NCBI GenBank assembly: GCA_964451935.1 | Contig: CAYVKE010000090.1 | Location: 1-13,380, forward strand | Length of the DNA stretch: 13,380 nucleotides | Direction of reading: 5' to 3' | DNA from: CALFXN01 sp964451935 | GTDB lineage: Bacteria; Synergistota; Synergistia; Synergistales; Aminobacteriaceae | In this document: piece by piece, positions 7,618-13,380 of the stretch | Position numbering within the stretch: the first letter of the stretch is position 1 | Layout: the number at the start of each line of letters is the position of its first letter | Position numbers and translations under genes: made by a program | Notes under the pieces: generated by a model | Database searches by the model: none | The model's input: only the letters and a program-made list of their open reading frames with translations | What the model was told of the DNA's origin: nothing

Positions 7618-7640
7618 GCGCACCCTCCTTGAACGCTGTA

Positions 7641-7668
7641 ATGATAGAACGCAATCACATTGCGGCAA
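7641..7668 (-). promoter_or_regulatory. Candidate internal promoter before lpxD
   Basis: In the 60-base gap upstream of lpxD the minus strand reads TTGCCG (7668-7663), 16 bases, then TATCAT (7646-7641). That is four of six and five of six matches to the housekeeping -35 and -10 boxes. Transcription would start about 6-8 bases further on, leaving a leader just long enough for the AAGGAGG site. A short inverted repeat, GCAAT GTG ATTGC, lies within the spacer. Such matches occur by chance, so this is only a candidate. Confidence 0.3.
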
Positions 7669-7677
7669 CCGATGCGC

Positions 7678-9021
7678 TCAAAGGTTGCCGATCAGCCGGA
7701 GGCTCAGCGAGTCCGCATCGCGTTCGTCATAGTGCAATTCGATCGAAATATGCTCGTTGATGCGGACGCCGAGTCCGATGTTGTGCTCGTTGTCGGTGTT
7801 CATCCGCCACCACAGATAGGGACGCCCTATATCCTGACGGGTCCGCGCCTTCCACCAAAAGACCCCGCCCGGATAGGTCACTTCTCCTCCGATGCTGAAG
7901 GCGGGGAAGAGGTTCCATTCCGCCCCGTAGCGGCTTTCAAGGTGAAAATCGTTCGCCAGGACGATCCATTCGGCATACAGCTCGACGTCCCATCCCGACC
8001 AGGGGAGCGCCTTCCGCCCAACGTGAAGTCCGAATTCCGGGTACCGGTCATCCGTCCCGAGATATGTCGCCGCCCACGCGCGAAGGATGTACCTGCGGCT
8101 CTCCACATCGGCGTCGATCCGGGAAATCTGTTCGGGAACGAAGTCGGCATGAACCTTCGCCCTCGAATTCACCACCGTGTTTCTGTCGGAAAGCCGGAAC
8201 TCCGCCATCCGTTCGATGTCCGACGCGTGTTTTTTCGCCCACAGGACCGGGATCCCGATGACCGGAGACATTCCCTTCAGAAGGGCTTCGTTGAGGTCGG
8301 ATCGCAATATGACGGGAAGAGAGGACGAATAGACTCTCGGGACGACGGCAAGCACAAGCGGCTGTTCCGGCGAAAACGCGACCTGCAGGTTGCATCGCTC
8401 GTTCCGTTTCCCTTCGGGACGAGGCGTCGTTATGCGGGCCAGAATCGTGATCGTCCAACCGGGCAAAACCGGTGCGAGAAGCCGCCGTATTTCATCTCGA
8501 AGCGCAGCATCGGCCCAAGAAAGCGCCGTGACGGGGAATCCCGAAAGCAGGGACGCTATCTTCGCCGAAATTCCGTCGATATCCCGGAGAAACCACGGCC
8601 GAACCGCGTCGGAAAGAGGAGGGACGATGCATTCGACATCCCAATCCGTAATGATCTGCGGAGAAAACGACGCGACCGGAATGTTCTGCTCTTCTTCCAC
8701 CGTGACCCGAAATCCCGGGAACAGGCGCTCGGAAACGACACGGAGTATCTCAAGCCGGGCGTCGCCAATGCCGTCGCTTGACATCTCCCGCCATACGACG
8801 GAAAGACTCCGCGCCGCGCTTTGTCCGAGCCATTCCGGAAGCCCAAGGATGCGGACTCCCGGCAGTCCGTCGCCCGGAGCGCTTTTTTCGGGGAGATTCG
8901 CAGGTTCGGCGGCGAACGCATACGGGACAAAAAGAAGGGCCGCAGTCAAAAGAAGGACCACAGCCCATGATCGCAATGCTATCGTTCCGGAAGGGTCTCT
9001 AGAACATCTCCCCGAACCCAA
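7678..9021 (-). CDS. Secreted protein with duplicated domain and beta-rich C-terminus, probably outer-membrane associated; family not recognised
   Basis: The longest frame gives 447 residues from TTG 9021, which has AGGA about 6 bases upstream and overlaps the end of bamA by 23 bases. TTG at 8976 is an alternative; it would give a compact signal peptide, MRSWAVVLLLTAALLFVPYA, cut after AFA. The mature protein is the same either way. Residues 89-171 and 175-264 are two copies of one domain. Both have an amphipathic helix, an (F)PG(F/W) beta strand, a FSP(E)Q motif, VP then LR 11 residues on, and a PV..(S/L)WA ending. Residues about 272-447 alternate polar and hydrophobic or aromatic residues like strands of a small beta-barrel or sandwich, and end in LIGNL, without the terminal Phe common in outer-membrane proteins. 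It lies between bamA and lpxD, where skp/ompH is often found, but is not Skp-like. Export is likely; the function is unknown. Confidence 0.85.
   Translation of the reverse strand: MGSGRCSRDPSGTIALRSWAVVLLLTAALLFVPYAFAAEPANLPEKSAPGDGLPGVRILGLPEWLGQSAARSLSVVWREMSSDGIGDARLEILRVVSERLFPGFRVTVEEEQNIPVASFSPQIITDWDVECIVPPLSDAVRPWFLRDIDGISAKIASLLSGFPVTALSWADAALRDEIRRLLAPVLPGWTITILARITTPRPEGKRNERCNLQVAFSPEQPLVLAVVPRVYSSSLPVILRSDLNEALLKGMSPVIGIPVLWAKKHASDIERMAEFRLSDRNTVVNSRAKVHADFVPEQISRIDADVESRRYILRAWAATYLGTDDRYPEFGLHVGRKALPWSGWDVELYAEWIVLANDFHLESRYGAEWNLFPAFSIGGEVTYPGGVFWWKARTRQDIGRPYLWWRMNTDNEHNIGLGVRINEHISIELHYDERDADSLSLRLIGNL
8230..8757 (-). repeat. Tandem protein-domain duplication in the bamA-lpxD intergene
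   Basis: Copy 1 is encoded at 8757-8509 and copy 2 at 8499-8230, only three residues apart. Matched landmarks by eye: RLEILRVV with RDEIRRLL; LFPGFRVTV with VLPGWTITI; ASFSPQ with VAFSPEQ; VPPLSDAVRPWFLRD with VPRVYSSSLPVILRSD; and GFPVTALSWA with GIPVLWA. The distance from VP to LR is identical in both copies. The DNA has diverged, so the duplication is old and protein-level only. Alternating helix and strand would fit POTRA-like or similar small alpha/beta periplasmic modules, which is an inference. Confidence 0.7.
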
Positions 9022-10753
9022 AGTGCGTCCTGCTCTCGAATTGGCCTTCGGCGATATCGAAACGAATATTCCCTATGGGCGTCCGGACACGCACGCCGAA
9101 ACCCCATGCGTCATACAGATCCGAGAGGCTGTACGAACCGTCGCTGCCCCATGCGTTTCCGGTATCATAAAACAACACCAAATTAAACGTCTTGTCGACG
9201 GGAATTCTGAGTTCCAGATTCGCGAGGAACATTTCGTCACCCTCGAACTGGCCGCCGTCGTATCCGCGAAGCGTGGACGCGCCCCCGATGGAATACCGGC
9301 CCGCCGTCGGAAGCTTCCCGGAAGAGAAGCCAGCCTTCACCCGCGCCGCGAAAATCGCGGGATTGTCTTCGGTAATGAGACTTGTTCCGCTAAAATATTC
9401 CGTGATTCCCTTGATCGGCAGATAGTACCGTCCTTGAATCCAATACTTCGTATAGTTATAGTCGCCGCCGAGGAAATCAAAGGCCTGCTCCACGCTGAGG
9501 TCGATGACGTCTCCCTTGGGATAGCTCAGGTATTCGTCGAGATTGTTGCGGGTCAGAGTCCCGAGGACCGAGAAGGTCGTCCCCGAATCGAGGTCGTCGC
9601 TCGTTATTCCGGTCTGATACTTCTTATCGGAGACCTCGACGTCCTTCCATTCCAGCGTGACGAACCAGCTCAGTTTGGAATCATGCCGGAATTTCTTTCC
9701 GGCGCCGAAGAAGACTCCCTTTTTGTTCTCGTCGTATTCCAGCTGCTTGATGCCTTTTTTGTAGTAGTTCACATCGTCATAATACTGCTTGTAGATTCCC
9801 GCCTTCCATGCATACGTCTTCTCGTCCATGAAAGGCTGCGTGTACGTAATCCAGTAGCGTTCGTTATCCCCCGCCTCAAAGCCGAGATTGACGTTGTGTC
9901 CCAGTCCTCTCCAGTTCGTGTCCGTATAGTCCAGGCCGCCGGACCAGCCGCTTTCGGAGCCGTGGCTTACGGAGAAGCCGAAATGTCCGGTTTTCTTCTC
10001 GACGACCGTCAGGACGATATTGAGAACCGAAGGATCCTCGCTCGGTTCAAAGCCGACGTTCACATCCTCGAAATACCCCAGCCCCTGCAATTTCCCGAGG
10101 GAATGACGAAGACGCGTCGAATTGAACAGGTCCCCGCTCTTGAGCTTCAGTTCCCGCTGGATGACAAAGCTTTTGGTCCGCTTGTTTCCCTGGATGATGA
10201 TGTCGCCGACCTTGGGCTCGAGGATGGACACGGAAATGACTCCGCCGTTGATCTGTACGTCGGCGACCTTGACCATCGTGTACCCGTCCTTGCGATAGTG
10301 CTCCTGAATCCGTTCCAGGTCATGCCGGAAGAAAACCTGGTTGAAGACGTTGCCCGGAACGGTGAAGACGAGTTTATTAAGTTGCTCGCTCGTGTAGACG
10401 GTGTTCCCTTTGAAATCGATACGCTCCACGACCGGGTTTTCCTTCACGATAAAGGTGACGGCGGCGCCGCCCGCCAGGGATTTCAGATCGACGTCGACAA
10501 ACGAAAAGAAGCCGAGTCCGTAGATCGCTTCAACGTCCTTCTGCAACTGCGCCCGATCGAGAGGTTCTCCGACCTTCGTCCGTACGGCTGCAAGAACGTG
10601 TTCGGGAACGACATGCTCCGATCCTTCGACGGATAAAGACGATACGAGCGTTTCCGCTATCGCCGTCCCAGTGAGGGAACACAAAACTGCAAAAACCAGG
10701 AAGGACCCCAGAAGCAGTCCCCTCCCCCATAAAAACCACGGGGATTTCGTCAA
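8999..10753 (-). CDS. bamA: Outer-membrane protein assembly factor BamA (three POTRA domains)
   Basis: BamA folds and inserts beta-barrel proteins into the outer membrane. The 584-residue form has a signal peptide (hydrophobic 12-30, cut near TAIA at 30-33), POTRA 1 (about 34-106), POTRA 2 (107-180, VVERIDFKGNTVY), POTRA 3 (181-254, GDIIIQGNKRTKSFVIQREL) and a 16-strand barrel (255-584). GGASTLRGYDGGQF (490-503) carries the conserved RGY of loop 6, and the protein ends in Phe. E. coli BamA has five POTRA domains and 810 residues. TTG at 10753 was chosen: AAGGAG (10768-10763) lies 9 bases upstream and the signal peptide is complete. TTG at 10759 is possible, and a TTG at 10825 would overlap the preceding gene by 44 bases. 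The TAG stop overlaps the next gene. Three POTRAs suggest a simpler Bam complex. Confidence 0.96.
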   Translation of the reverse strand: MTKSPWFLWGRGLLLGSFLVFAVLCSLTGTAIAETLVSSLSVEGSEHVVPEHVLAAVRTKVGEPLDRAQLQKDVEAIYGLGFFSFVDVDLKSLAGGAAVTFIVKENPVVERIDFKGNTVYTSEQLNKLVFTVPGNVFNQVFFRHDLERIQEHYRKDGYTMVKVADVQINGGVISVSILEPKVGDIIIQGNKRTKSFVIQRELKLKSGDLFNSTRLRHSLGKLQGLGYFEDVNVGFEPSEDPSVLNIVLTVVEKKTGHFGFSVSHGSESGWSGGLDYTDTNWRGLGHNVNLGFEAGDNERYWITYTQPFMDEKTYAWKAGIYKQYYDDVNYYKKGIKQLEYDENKKGVFFGAGKKFRHDSKLSWFVTLEWKDVEVSDKKYQTGITSDDLDSGTTFSVLGTLTRNNLDEYLSYPKGDVIDLSVEQAFDFLGGDYNYTKYWIQGRYYLPIKGITEYFSGTSLITEDNPAIFAARVKAGFSSGKLPTAGRYSIGGASTLRGYDGGQFEGDEMFLANLELRIPVDKTFNLVLFYDTGNAWGSDGSYSLSDLYDAWGFGVRVRTPIGNIRFDIAEGQFESRTHFGFGEMF

Positions 10754-10762
10754 CAGCAATCT

Positions 10763-10768
10763 CTCCTT
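10763..10768 (-). promoter_or_regulatory. Ribosome binding site that decides the bamA start
   Basis: AAGGAG lies in the 28 bases between the preceding stop and bamA. No ATG or GTG occurs at the right distance; TTG 10753 lies 9 bases downstream and TTG 10759 lies 3. Only these give a normal signal peptide without a 24-residue soluble extension. Confidence 0.7.
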
Positions 10769-10781
10769 CCAGAAACCGGGT

Positions 10782-11486
10782 TCATTTCCGCCGGGACGAA
10801 CCAGCCGGCGTTTCGCTTCGGTCAATGCGAATTGCAGGCTCCGAATTACGCAGCGCCTTTTGTCCCAGTTGAACCAGCGAATATATCATCTCTCCCGTCA
10901 CAACCGGCTGCGATTTCGCAGACAGGCTCTCGCGTCCGGCCCGCTCGGTCAGTTTCCCGCTCACATCCCGCTCTTTCCGGTCCACTGCGGAAACACGCGT
11001 TTCGGCGTTTCCGACCCCGTCGTTACGTGCATCCGACGGCGCGAATACCTCGCGCGAAGAGCCCGCATTCGCTTCGCTCAGGCTTTTTCTGAGAGCGGAC
11101 AAAAGCGTCCGCTCATCCGTTGTCACCCACTCAAGAACCGGAGCGGTCCGAATCGCAATCTTGCCCGGCTCCTGGACAATCGTCACGGGGTTCGCAATGG
11201 GCGCCGCCGTAATGAGCAGAAGAAGCGCCGCAACGAACGCAGCCCGCGTCGATCGAAACGCGAGGATGTGCATCCGTTTCCCGTTGCCGTCCTCCTGCGC
11301 CGCCGCCCAGAGTTCCTCCCGGGCAAGATCCATTTCGGCCTTGGCGCATTCCATTTCCATCAGGGCATTTTCCCACGATTTCGCGCGGCAGGCAAGCAAG
11401 CATCGCTCCAGCCACCTCGTGACCCTTTGTATGCGTCGTTCCACGGGCATCATCCCCGATACGATGAGATATATGCATTCCTGCAC
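10782..11486 (-). CDS. Single-pass membrane protein downstream of the sigma factor; candidate anti-sigma factor, family not recognised
   Basis: Up to 234 residues. Residues about 14-70 are helical and charged (RRIQRVTRWLERCLLACRAK, then ALMEMECAKAEMDLAREELW), followed by GKRMHILAFRSTR and one hydrophobic span (about 82-100, AAFVAALLLLITAAPIANP). The positive residues before the span predict the N-terminus in the cytoplasm and a polar 130-residue tail in the periplasm. Size, topology and position directly after a sigma gene resemble the RseA anti-sigma factor, but I see no RseA similarity and no zinc anti-sigma motif (HxxxCxxC); Cys29, 33 and 47 do not fit that spacing. GTG 11486 has AAGGG close upstream, 16 bases after the sigma stop; ATG 11453 or 11450 and GTG 11444 are other possible starts. 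The gene is well supported as coding; the anti-sigma role is inference from context. Confidence 0.75.
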   Translation of the reverse strand: MQECIYLIVSGMMPVERRIQRVTRWLERCLLACRAKSWENALMEMECAKAEMDLAREELWAAAQEDGNGKRMHILAFRSTRAAFVAALLLLITAAPIANPVTIVQEPGKIAIRTAPVLEWVTTDERTLLSALRKSLSEANAGSSREVFAPSDARNDGVGNAETRVSAVDRKERDVSGKLTERAGRESLSAKSQPVVTGEMIYSLVQLGQKALRNSEPAIRIDRSETPAGSSRRK

Positions 11487-11502
11487 TATCCCTTATCCCG
11501 GA

Positions 11503-12090
11503 TCACGCCCTTTTTGTGGCGTCTTCGATGCCGAGCCAGGCGCGGAGTCTTGAGACGGCATTGCGCCGCAAGCGATAGACGTGACTGATGTCGAGAGACT
11601 TCTCCCGGGCGACGTCACGAACATCCTTTCCTTCCATCAGCAATGCGCGAACGACTCCGGCCTCCCGATCCGGAAGGTGCGTAATCGCCTCCGCCACGCT
11701 CAGCGCGGCATCCATCGCATCCTCGGCAGGATCTTCACGAATCTCCAGAAATTCGTCGTCAACCGGAATGGGCGCTCTCGCTTCCGAGCGCTGAAGAAAA
11801 TTGACCATTTGTCCCCGGATCCGATAAAAGGCATAGGTCGTAAACCGGAATTTTCGTTCAGGGTCAAAGTTGTCGACGGACTTGATCAACGCGAGCATGC
11901 CTTCCTGAATCAAATCGGCATGAGAAGAGGCGGAAACTCGAAATTTGCGGGCAAGCCAGAAGACGAGAGGACGATATGCGATAATCAGGGCTTCTCTCGC
12001 TTCCATATCGTCGCGTCTGCATCGTTCCCACAGCGCGGCTTCTTCGGAAGGATCGAGAGACGGGGTGGCGGAATTTTCATGGACCGGCAC
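11503..12090 (-). CDS. Sigma-70 family RNA polymerase sigma factor (regions 2 and 4 only)
   Basis: This 195-residue alternative sigma factor should direct RNA polymerase to its own promoter class. Region 2 spans about 30-100: ALIIAYRPLVFWLARKF (34-50), DLIQEGMLALIKSVDNFDP (59-77, core binding) and FRFTTYAFYRIRGQMVNFLQ (81-100, -10 melting and recognition). An acidic linker (106-130) replaces region 3. Region 4 (about 131-187) contains ITHLPDREAGVVRALLMEG and a helix-turn-helix with DVAREKSLDISHVYRLRRNA (159-178). Region 2 looks like group 3 factors (FliA, SigB or WhiG type) more than ECF factors, although the length and the missing region 3 are ECF-like. GTG 12090 has AAGGTGG about 7 bases from the start. 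It is the first gene of the Bam/lipid A series, followed after 16 bases by a membrane protein. Its regulon is unknown. Confidence 0.93.
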   Translation of the reverse strand: MPVHENSATPSLDPSEEAALWERCRRDDMEAREALIIAYRPLVFWLARKFRVSASSHADLIQEGMLALIKSVDNFDPERKFRFTTYAFYRIRGQMVNFLQRSEARAPIPVDDEFLEIREDPAEDAMDAALSVAEAITHLPDREAGVVRALLMEGKDVRDVAREKSLDISHVYRLRRNAVSRLRAWLGIEDATKRA

Positions 12091-12135
12091 GGAGCCACCT
12101 TCTTTCGGGAACGAAGACGTTTAAAACCGTGGGAT

Positions 12136-12144
12136 ATTGTATCA
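12136..12144 (-). promoter_or_regulatory. Candidate extended -10 promoter of the sigma-bamA-lpx operon
   Basis: The 80-base gap upstream of the sigma gene reads TGATACAAT on the minus strand, a perfect TGn extension plus a five-of-six -10 box. No good -35 is present at 17 bases (TTCCCC at 12164-12159), as is common with extended -10 promoters. The leader to GTG 12090 would be about 40 bases. No terminator is visible between the phosphatase gene and this site, so read-through from upstream is also possible. Confidence 0.45.
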
Positions 12145-12170
12145 GGAGCGATGAATCAGGGGAAGCGTCA

Positions 12171-12815
12171 TTACAGATGAATGGGAATGAGGGCAGGATC
12201 TCCCGAACCGTCGAGAAGGTGAATCCTGTCGTTGCTGAACGACAGCGAAAAACGGCCGTGGCGTTCCTCCACTCCGGTGATCGACGCATTGTCGATACGC
12301 ATCTTCCACGCGACCGACGACGGTATGCCGAGCAACGCGACGAGCGCGGCGCGGATCACGCCCCCGTGGCTGACGACAAGCGTCCGCCCGCAAGGCATTT
12401 CGTGCGCCAGGACGTTGCGCGTTCGTTCAACTGTATGCGCGAACGATTCGCCGCCGTCCGGCGTCACCGAAGCGGGGTCCGCCTTCCACTGCTGATACAA
12501 CTCCCCGTAATGCGTCTCGATCTGGAAGATGGATTTGCTTTCCCATTCGCCGAAACTCATTTCCGCAAGGGCCGTCTGAACGGAGTAATCGCAGTCCGGT
12601 TGACGGGAGAGAAAGGCCGCAGCAGTCTGAAGAGCGCGAAGAAGCGGACTGCCGATCACTCTCTCGGGACGCCATTCCCGAAGGCGCCGGGCCGCTCGTC
12701 CGACCTGCATCATTCCTTCTTCGTTCAACGGGATATCGACGTGTCCCTGAAAACGAAGCTGGTCATTCCATTCGGTCTTCCCATGACGCAAAAACAGGAT
12801 CTCGCGTCGGCACAC
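12171..12815 (-). CDS. Histidine phosphatase family protein (phosphoglycerate mutase-like)
   Basis: A cytoplasmic branch 1 histidine phosphatase of 214 residues. Catalytic features: LFLRHGKTEWN (7-17) with phosphohistidine His11 and Arg10, LNEEG (30-34), SPLLRALQTA (56-65) with Arg60, LAEMSFGEWE (83-92) with the acid Glu85, and VVSHGGVIRA (147-156) with the second His150. The family includes cofactor-dependent phosphoglycerate mutase, GpmB-like phosphatases and alpha-ribazole phosphatase CobC. Length and motif spacing fit the last two better than classical mutase; the substrate cannot be told from sequence. GTG 12815 was chosen because AGGAGG (12828-12823) lies 7 bases away; GTG 12821 nearly abuts the site. 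The gene sits right behind the tRNA terminator, with no room for its own promoter after it. Confidence 0.92.
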   Translation of the reverse strand: MCRREILFLRHGKTEWNDQLRFQGHVDIPLNEEGMMQVGRAARRLREWRPERVIGSPLLRALQTAAAFLSRQPDCDYSVQTALAEMSFGEWESKSIFQIETHYGELYQQWKADPASVTPDGGESFAHTVERTRNVLAHEMPCGRTLVVSHGGVIRAALVALLGIPSSVAWKMRIDNASITGVEERHGRFSLSFSNDRIHLLDGSGDPALIPIHL

Positions 12816-12822
12816 GCGCACC

Positions 12823-12828
12823 CCTCCT
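12823..12828 (-). promoter_or_regulatory. Ribosome binding site of the phosphatase gene
   Basis: AGGAGG within GGAGGAGGGG is close to ideal. It is 7 bases from GTG 12815 and only 1 base from GTG 12821, which favours the shorter product. It starts a few bases after the end of the terminator T tract. Confidence 0.75.
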
Positions 12829-12832
12829 CCGG

Positions 12833-12859
12833 AAATAAAAAAAGCCCCTCAAAGGGGGC
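12833..12859 (-). terminator. Intrinsic terminator after the tRNA cluster
   Basis: Minus strand: GCCCC (12859-12855), six-base loop, GGGGC (12848-12844), then TTTTTTTATTT. It begins 7 bases after the CCA of tRNA-Thr and should end the tRNA transcript. A run of A on the other side of the stem would let it act in both directions, but no rightward gene approaches it. The five-pair GC stem is short, so read-through into the phosphatase gene is plausible. Confidence 0.88.
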
Positions 12860-12866
12860 AAAAAAC

Positions 12867-12942
12867 TGGAGCCGGTGTCCAGATTCGAACTGGAGACCTG
12901 CGCATTACGAGTGCGCTGCTCTACCAACTGAGCTACACCGGC
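12867..12942 (-). tRNA. tRNA-Thr (anticodon CGU)
   Basis: 76 bases with encoded CCA. The acceptor stem GCCGGTG pairs with CACCGGC, followed by discriminator T. D-arm region TAGCTCAGTTGGTAGAGCA; anticodon stem GCGCA/TGCGC with loop CTCGTAA, anticodon CGT, reading ACG. The T loop TTCGAAT is intact. It is the last of three tRNAs, 13 bases after tRNA-Glu. Confidence 0.97.
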
Positions 12943-12955
12943 TTTTCAGAAAAAA

Positions 12956-13031
12956 TGGCGGTCCCAACGGGATTCGAACCCGTGTCACAGCCTTGAAAGG
13001 GCCGTGTCCTAGGCCACTGGACTATGGGACC
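12956..13031 (-). tRNA. tRNA-Glu (anticodon UUC)
   Basis: 76 bases with encoded CCA. Acceptor GGTCCCA/TGGGACC with discriminator G; anticodon stem CGGCC/GGCTG (one G-U pair) with loop CTTTCAA, anticodon TTC, reading GAA and GAG. T loop TTCGAAT. It lies 4 bases after tRNA-Lys, so the two are cut from one precursor. Confidence 0.97.
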
Positions 13032-13035
13032 GCAT

Positions 13036-13111
13036 TGGTGAGCCGTGCGGGGATCGAACCCACGACACCCGGATTAAAAGTCCGGTGCTCTACCTGCTGA
13101 GCTAACGGCTC
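13036..13111 (-). tRNA. tRNA-Lys (anticodon UUU)
   Basis: 76 bases with encoded CCA. Acceptor GAGCCGT/ACGGCTC with discriminator A; anticodon stem CCGGA/TCCGG with loop CTTTTAA, anticodon TTT, reading AAA and AAG. T loop TTCGATC. It is the first gene of the tRNA operon, about 40 bases after the predicted transcription start. Confidence 0.97.
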
Positions 13112-13158
13112 ACGCGACAAGGGCGTTTTGCTTTCCCCATGTCTTCGACAGCTCAGAA

Positions 13159-13187
13159 AGTATAAACACCGAAACCGGTGGTGTCAA
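13159..13187 (-). promoter_or_regulatory. Strong promoter of the tRNA operon
   Basis: Minus strand TTGACA (13187-13182), a 17-base spacer, then TATACT (13164-13159). This is a perfect -35, ideal spacing and a five-of-six -10, as expected for a stable RNA operon. The spacer holds an inverted repeat, CACCG GTTT CGGTG (13181-13168). Confidence 0.88.
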
Positions 13188-13362
13188 GGGTCGCCGCACA
13201 AGACTCGGGTATTCTATCACGCCGGTCAATTGATGGCTAGTAGGGATACGAGAAGCCTGCATTTTCGACCGGTTTATGGTCCGTCCGGTGCCTGTTTTTT
13301 GAGGCGTTTTCGCCCTTTCCCGCTCTTTTGTATCCCGACATTGCCGCCCCGAAGGGAGAGTA
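13188..13362. other. Divergent intergenic region
   Basis: This region lies between the leftward tRNA promoter and the rightward gene at 13363. It should hold the promoter of that gene, but I find no convincing -35/-10 pair. A short GGCG TTTT CGCC hairpin lies at 13303-13314. No RNA gene is recognised. Confidence 0.5.
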
Positions 13363-13380
13363 ATGTCAATGGAAAACGTC
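13363..13380 (+). CDS. Start of a rightward gene cut off by the window edge
   Basis: Only six codons are visible, MSMENV. AAGGGAG (13352-13358) lies 4 bases before ATG 13363 and 10 before an in-frame ATG at 13369, so either could be the start. Nothing can be said about function. It is the only plus-strand gene supported in the window and is divergent from the tRNA operon. Confidence 0.55.

Noticed and set aside
8390..10636. 748-codon open frame on the plus strand opposite bamA and the repeat protein
   Set aside because: It is antisense to bamA, whose motifs, signal peptide and C-terminal Phe are unmistakable. The translation is rich in Arg, Asp and Val with no domain, and long antisense frames are common in GC-rich genes.
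11340..11403. Zinc anti-sigma motif in the membrane protein downstream of sigma
   Set aside because: Cys29, Cys33 and Cys47 do not follow HxxxCxxC and no His is suitably placed, so the anti-sigma idea rests on position and topology only.
12867..13111. tRNA genes as an integration site for a mobile element
   Set aside because: No integrase, direct repeat of a tRNA 3' end, insertion sequence or CRISPR-like repeat was seen in the window.
13303..13314. GGCG TTTT CGCC hairpin as a terminator
   Set aside because: A four-pair stem with only three T residues after a C; no gene ends nearby on the plus strand.
13233..13380. Plus-strand frame open to the window edge from ATG 13233
   Set aside because: No ribosome binding site and unlikely composition (Arg, Pro, Phe-rich). 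The competing ATG at 13363 has a good AAGGGAG site in another frame.

Overview
The window is a dense block of outer-envelope genes from a diderm (Gram-negative-type) bacterium. It is GC-rich with high GC at third codon positions. Everything except a gene stub at the right edge is read from the minus strand. The gene set (lpxD, lpxC, fabZ, lpxA, kdsC, an LptF/LptG permease, lpxI, lpxB, bamA) shows an outer membrane built with lipopolysaccharide. Several features lie outside the usual proteobacterial pattern: LpxI rather than LpxH, a BamA with only three POTRA domains, and no skp/ompH between bamA and lpxD. I infer a member of Synergistota as the best guess, with Negativicutes or another deep-branching diderm as alternatives. 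No sequence search was possible, so the lineage is an inference.

Layout in the direction of transcription, right to left. (1) At 13159-13187 lies a near-consensus promoter (TTGACA, 17 bp, TATACT) that drives three tRNA genes, Lys(UUU), Glu(UUC) and Thr(CGU), all with encoded CCA. An intrinsic terminator follows at 12833-12859. (2) A histidine-phosphatase family gene starts right after that terminator, and its ribosome binding site almost touches the T tract. (3) An extended -10 promoter candidate at 12136-12144 precedes a sigma-70 family factor with regions 2 and 4 only, then a single-pass membrane protein, bamA, and a secreted protein with an internal duplication and a beta-rich C-terminus. 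(4) The lipid A series follows: lpxD, lpxC, fabZ, lpxA, kdsC, the permease, lpxI, lpxB, and a second LpxB-like glycosyltransferase that runs off the left edge. Gaps between genes are 0-107 bases and several junctions overlap (ATGA, GTGA, 32 bases), so 1-12090 looks like one long operon, perhaps with an internal promoter before lpxD.

Together the genes cover the lipid A route from UDP-GlcNAc to the disaccharide: LpxA, LpxC, LpxD, LpxI, LpxB. FabZ shares the 3-hydroxyacyl-ACP pool, KdsC makes free Kdo, the Lpt permease exports LPS, and BamA inserts outer-membrane proteins. lpxK, waaA, kdsA, kdsB and the other lpt genes are not in the window.

The most interesting points are: a sigma factor plus an anti-sigma-like membrane protein at the head of the Bam/lipid A operon; an unfamiliar duplicated-domain secreted protein in the slot where Skp is often found; a tandem LpxB paralogue without the usual LpxB motifs; and a possible 32-codon small ORF (or permease tail behind an amber codon) ending in an ATGA overlap with lpxI.
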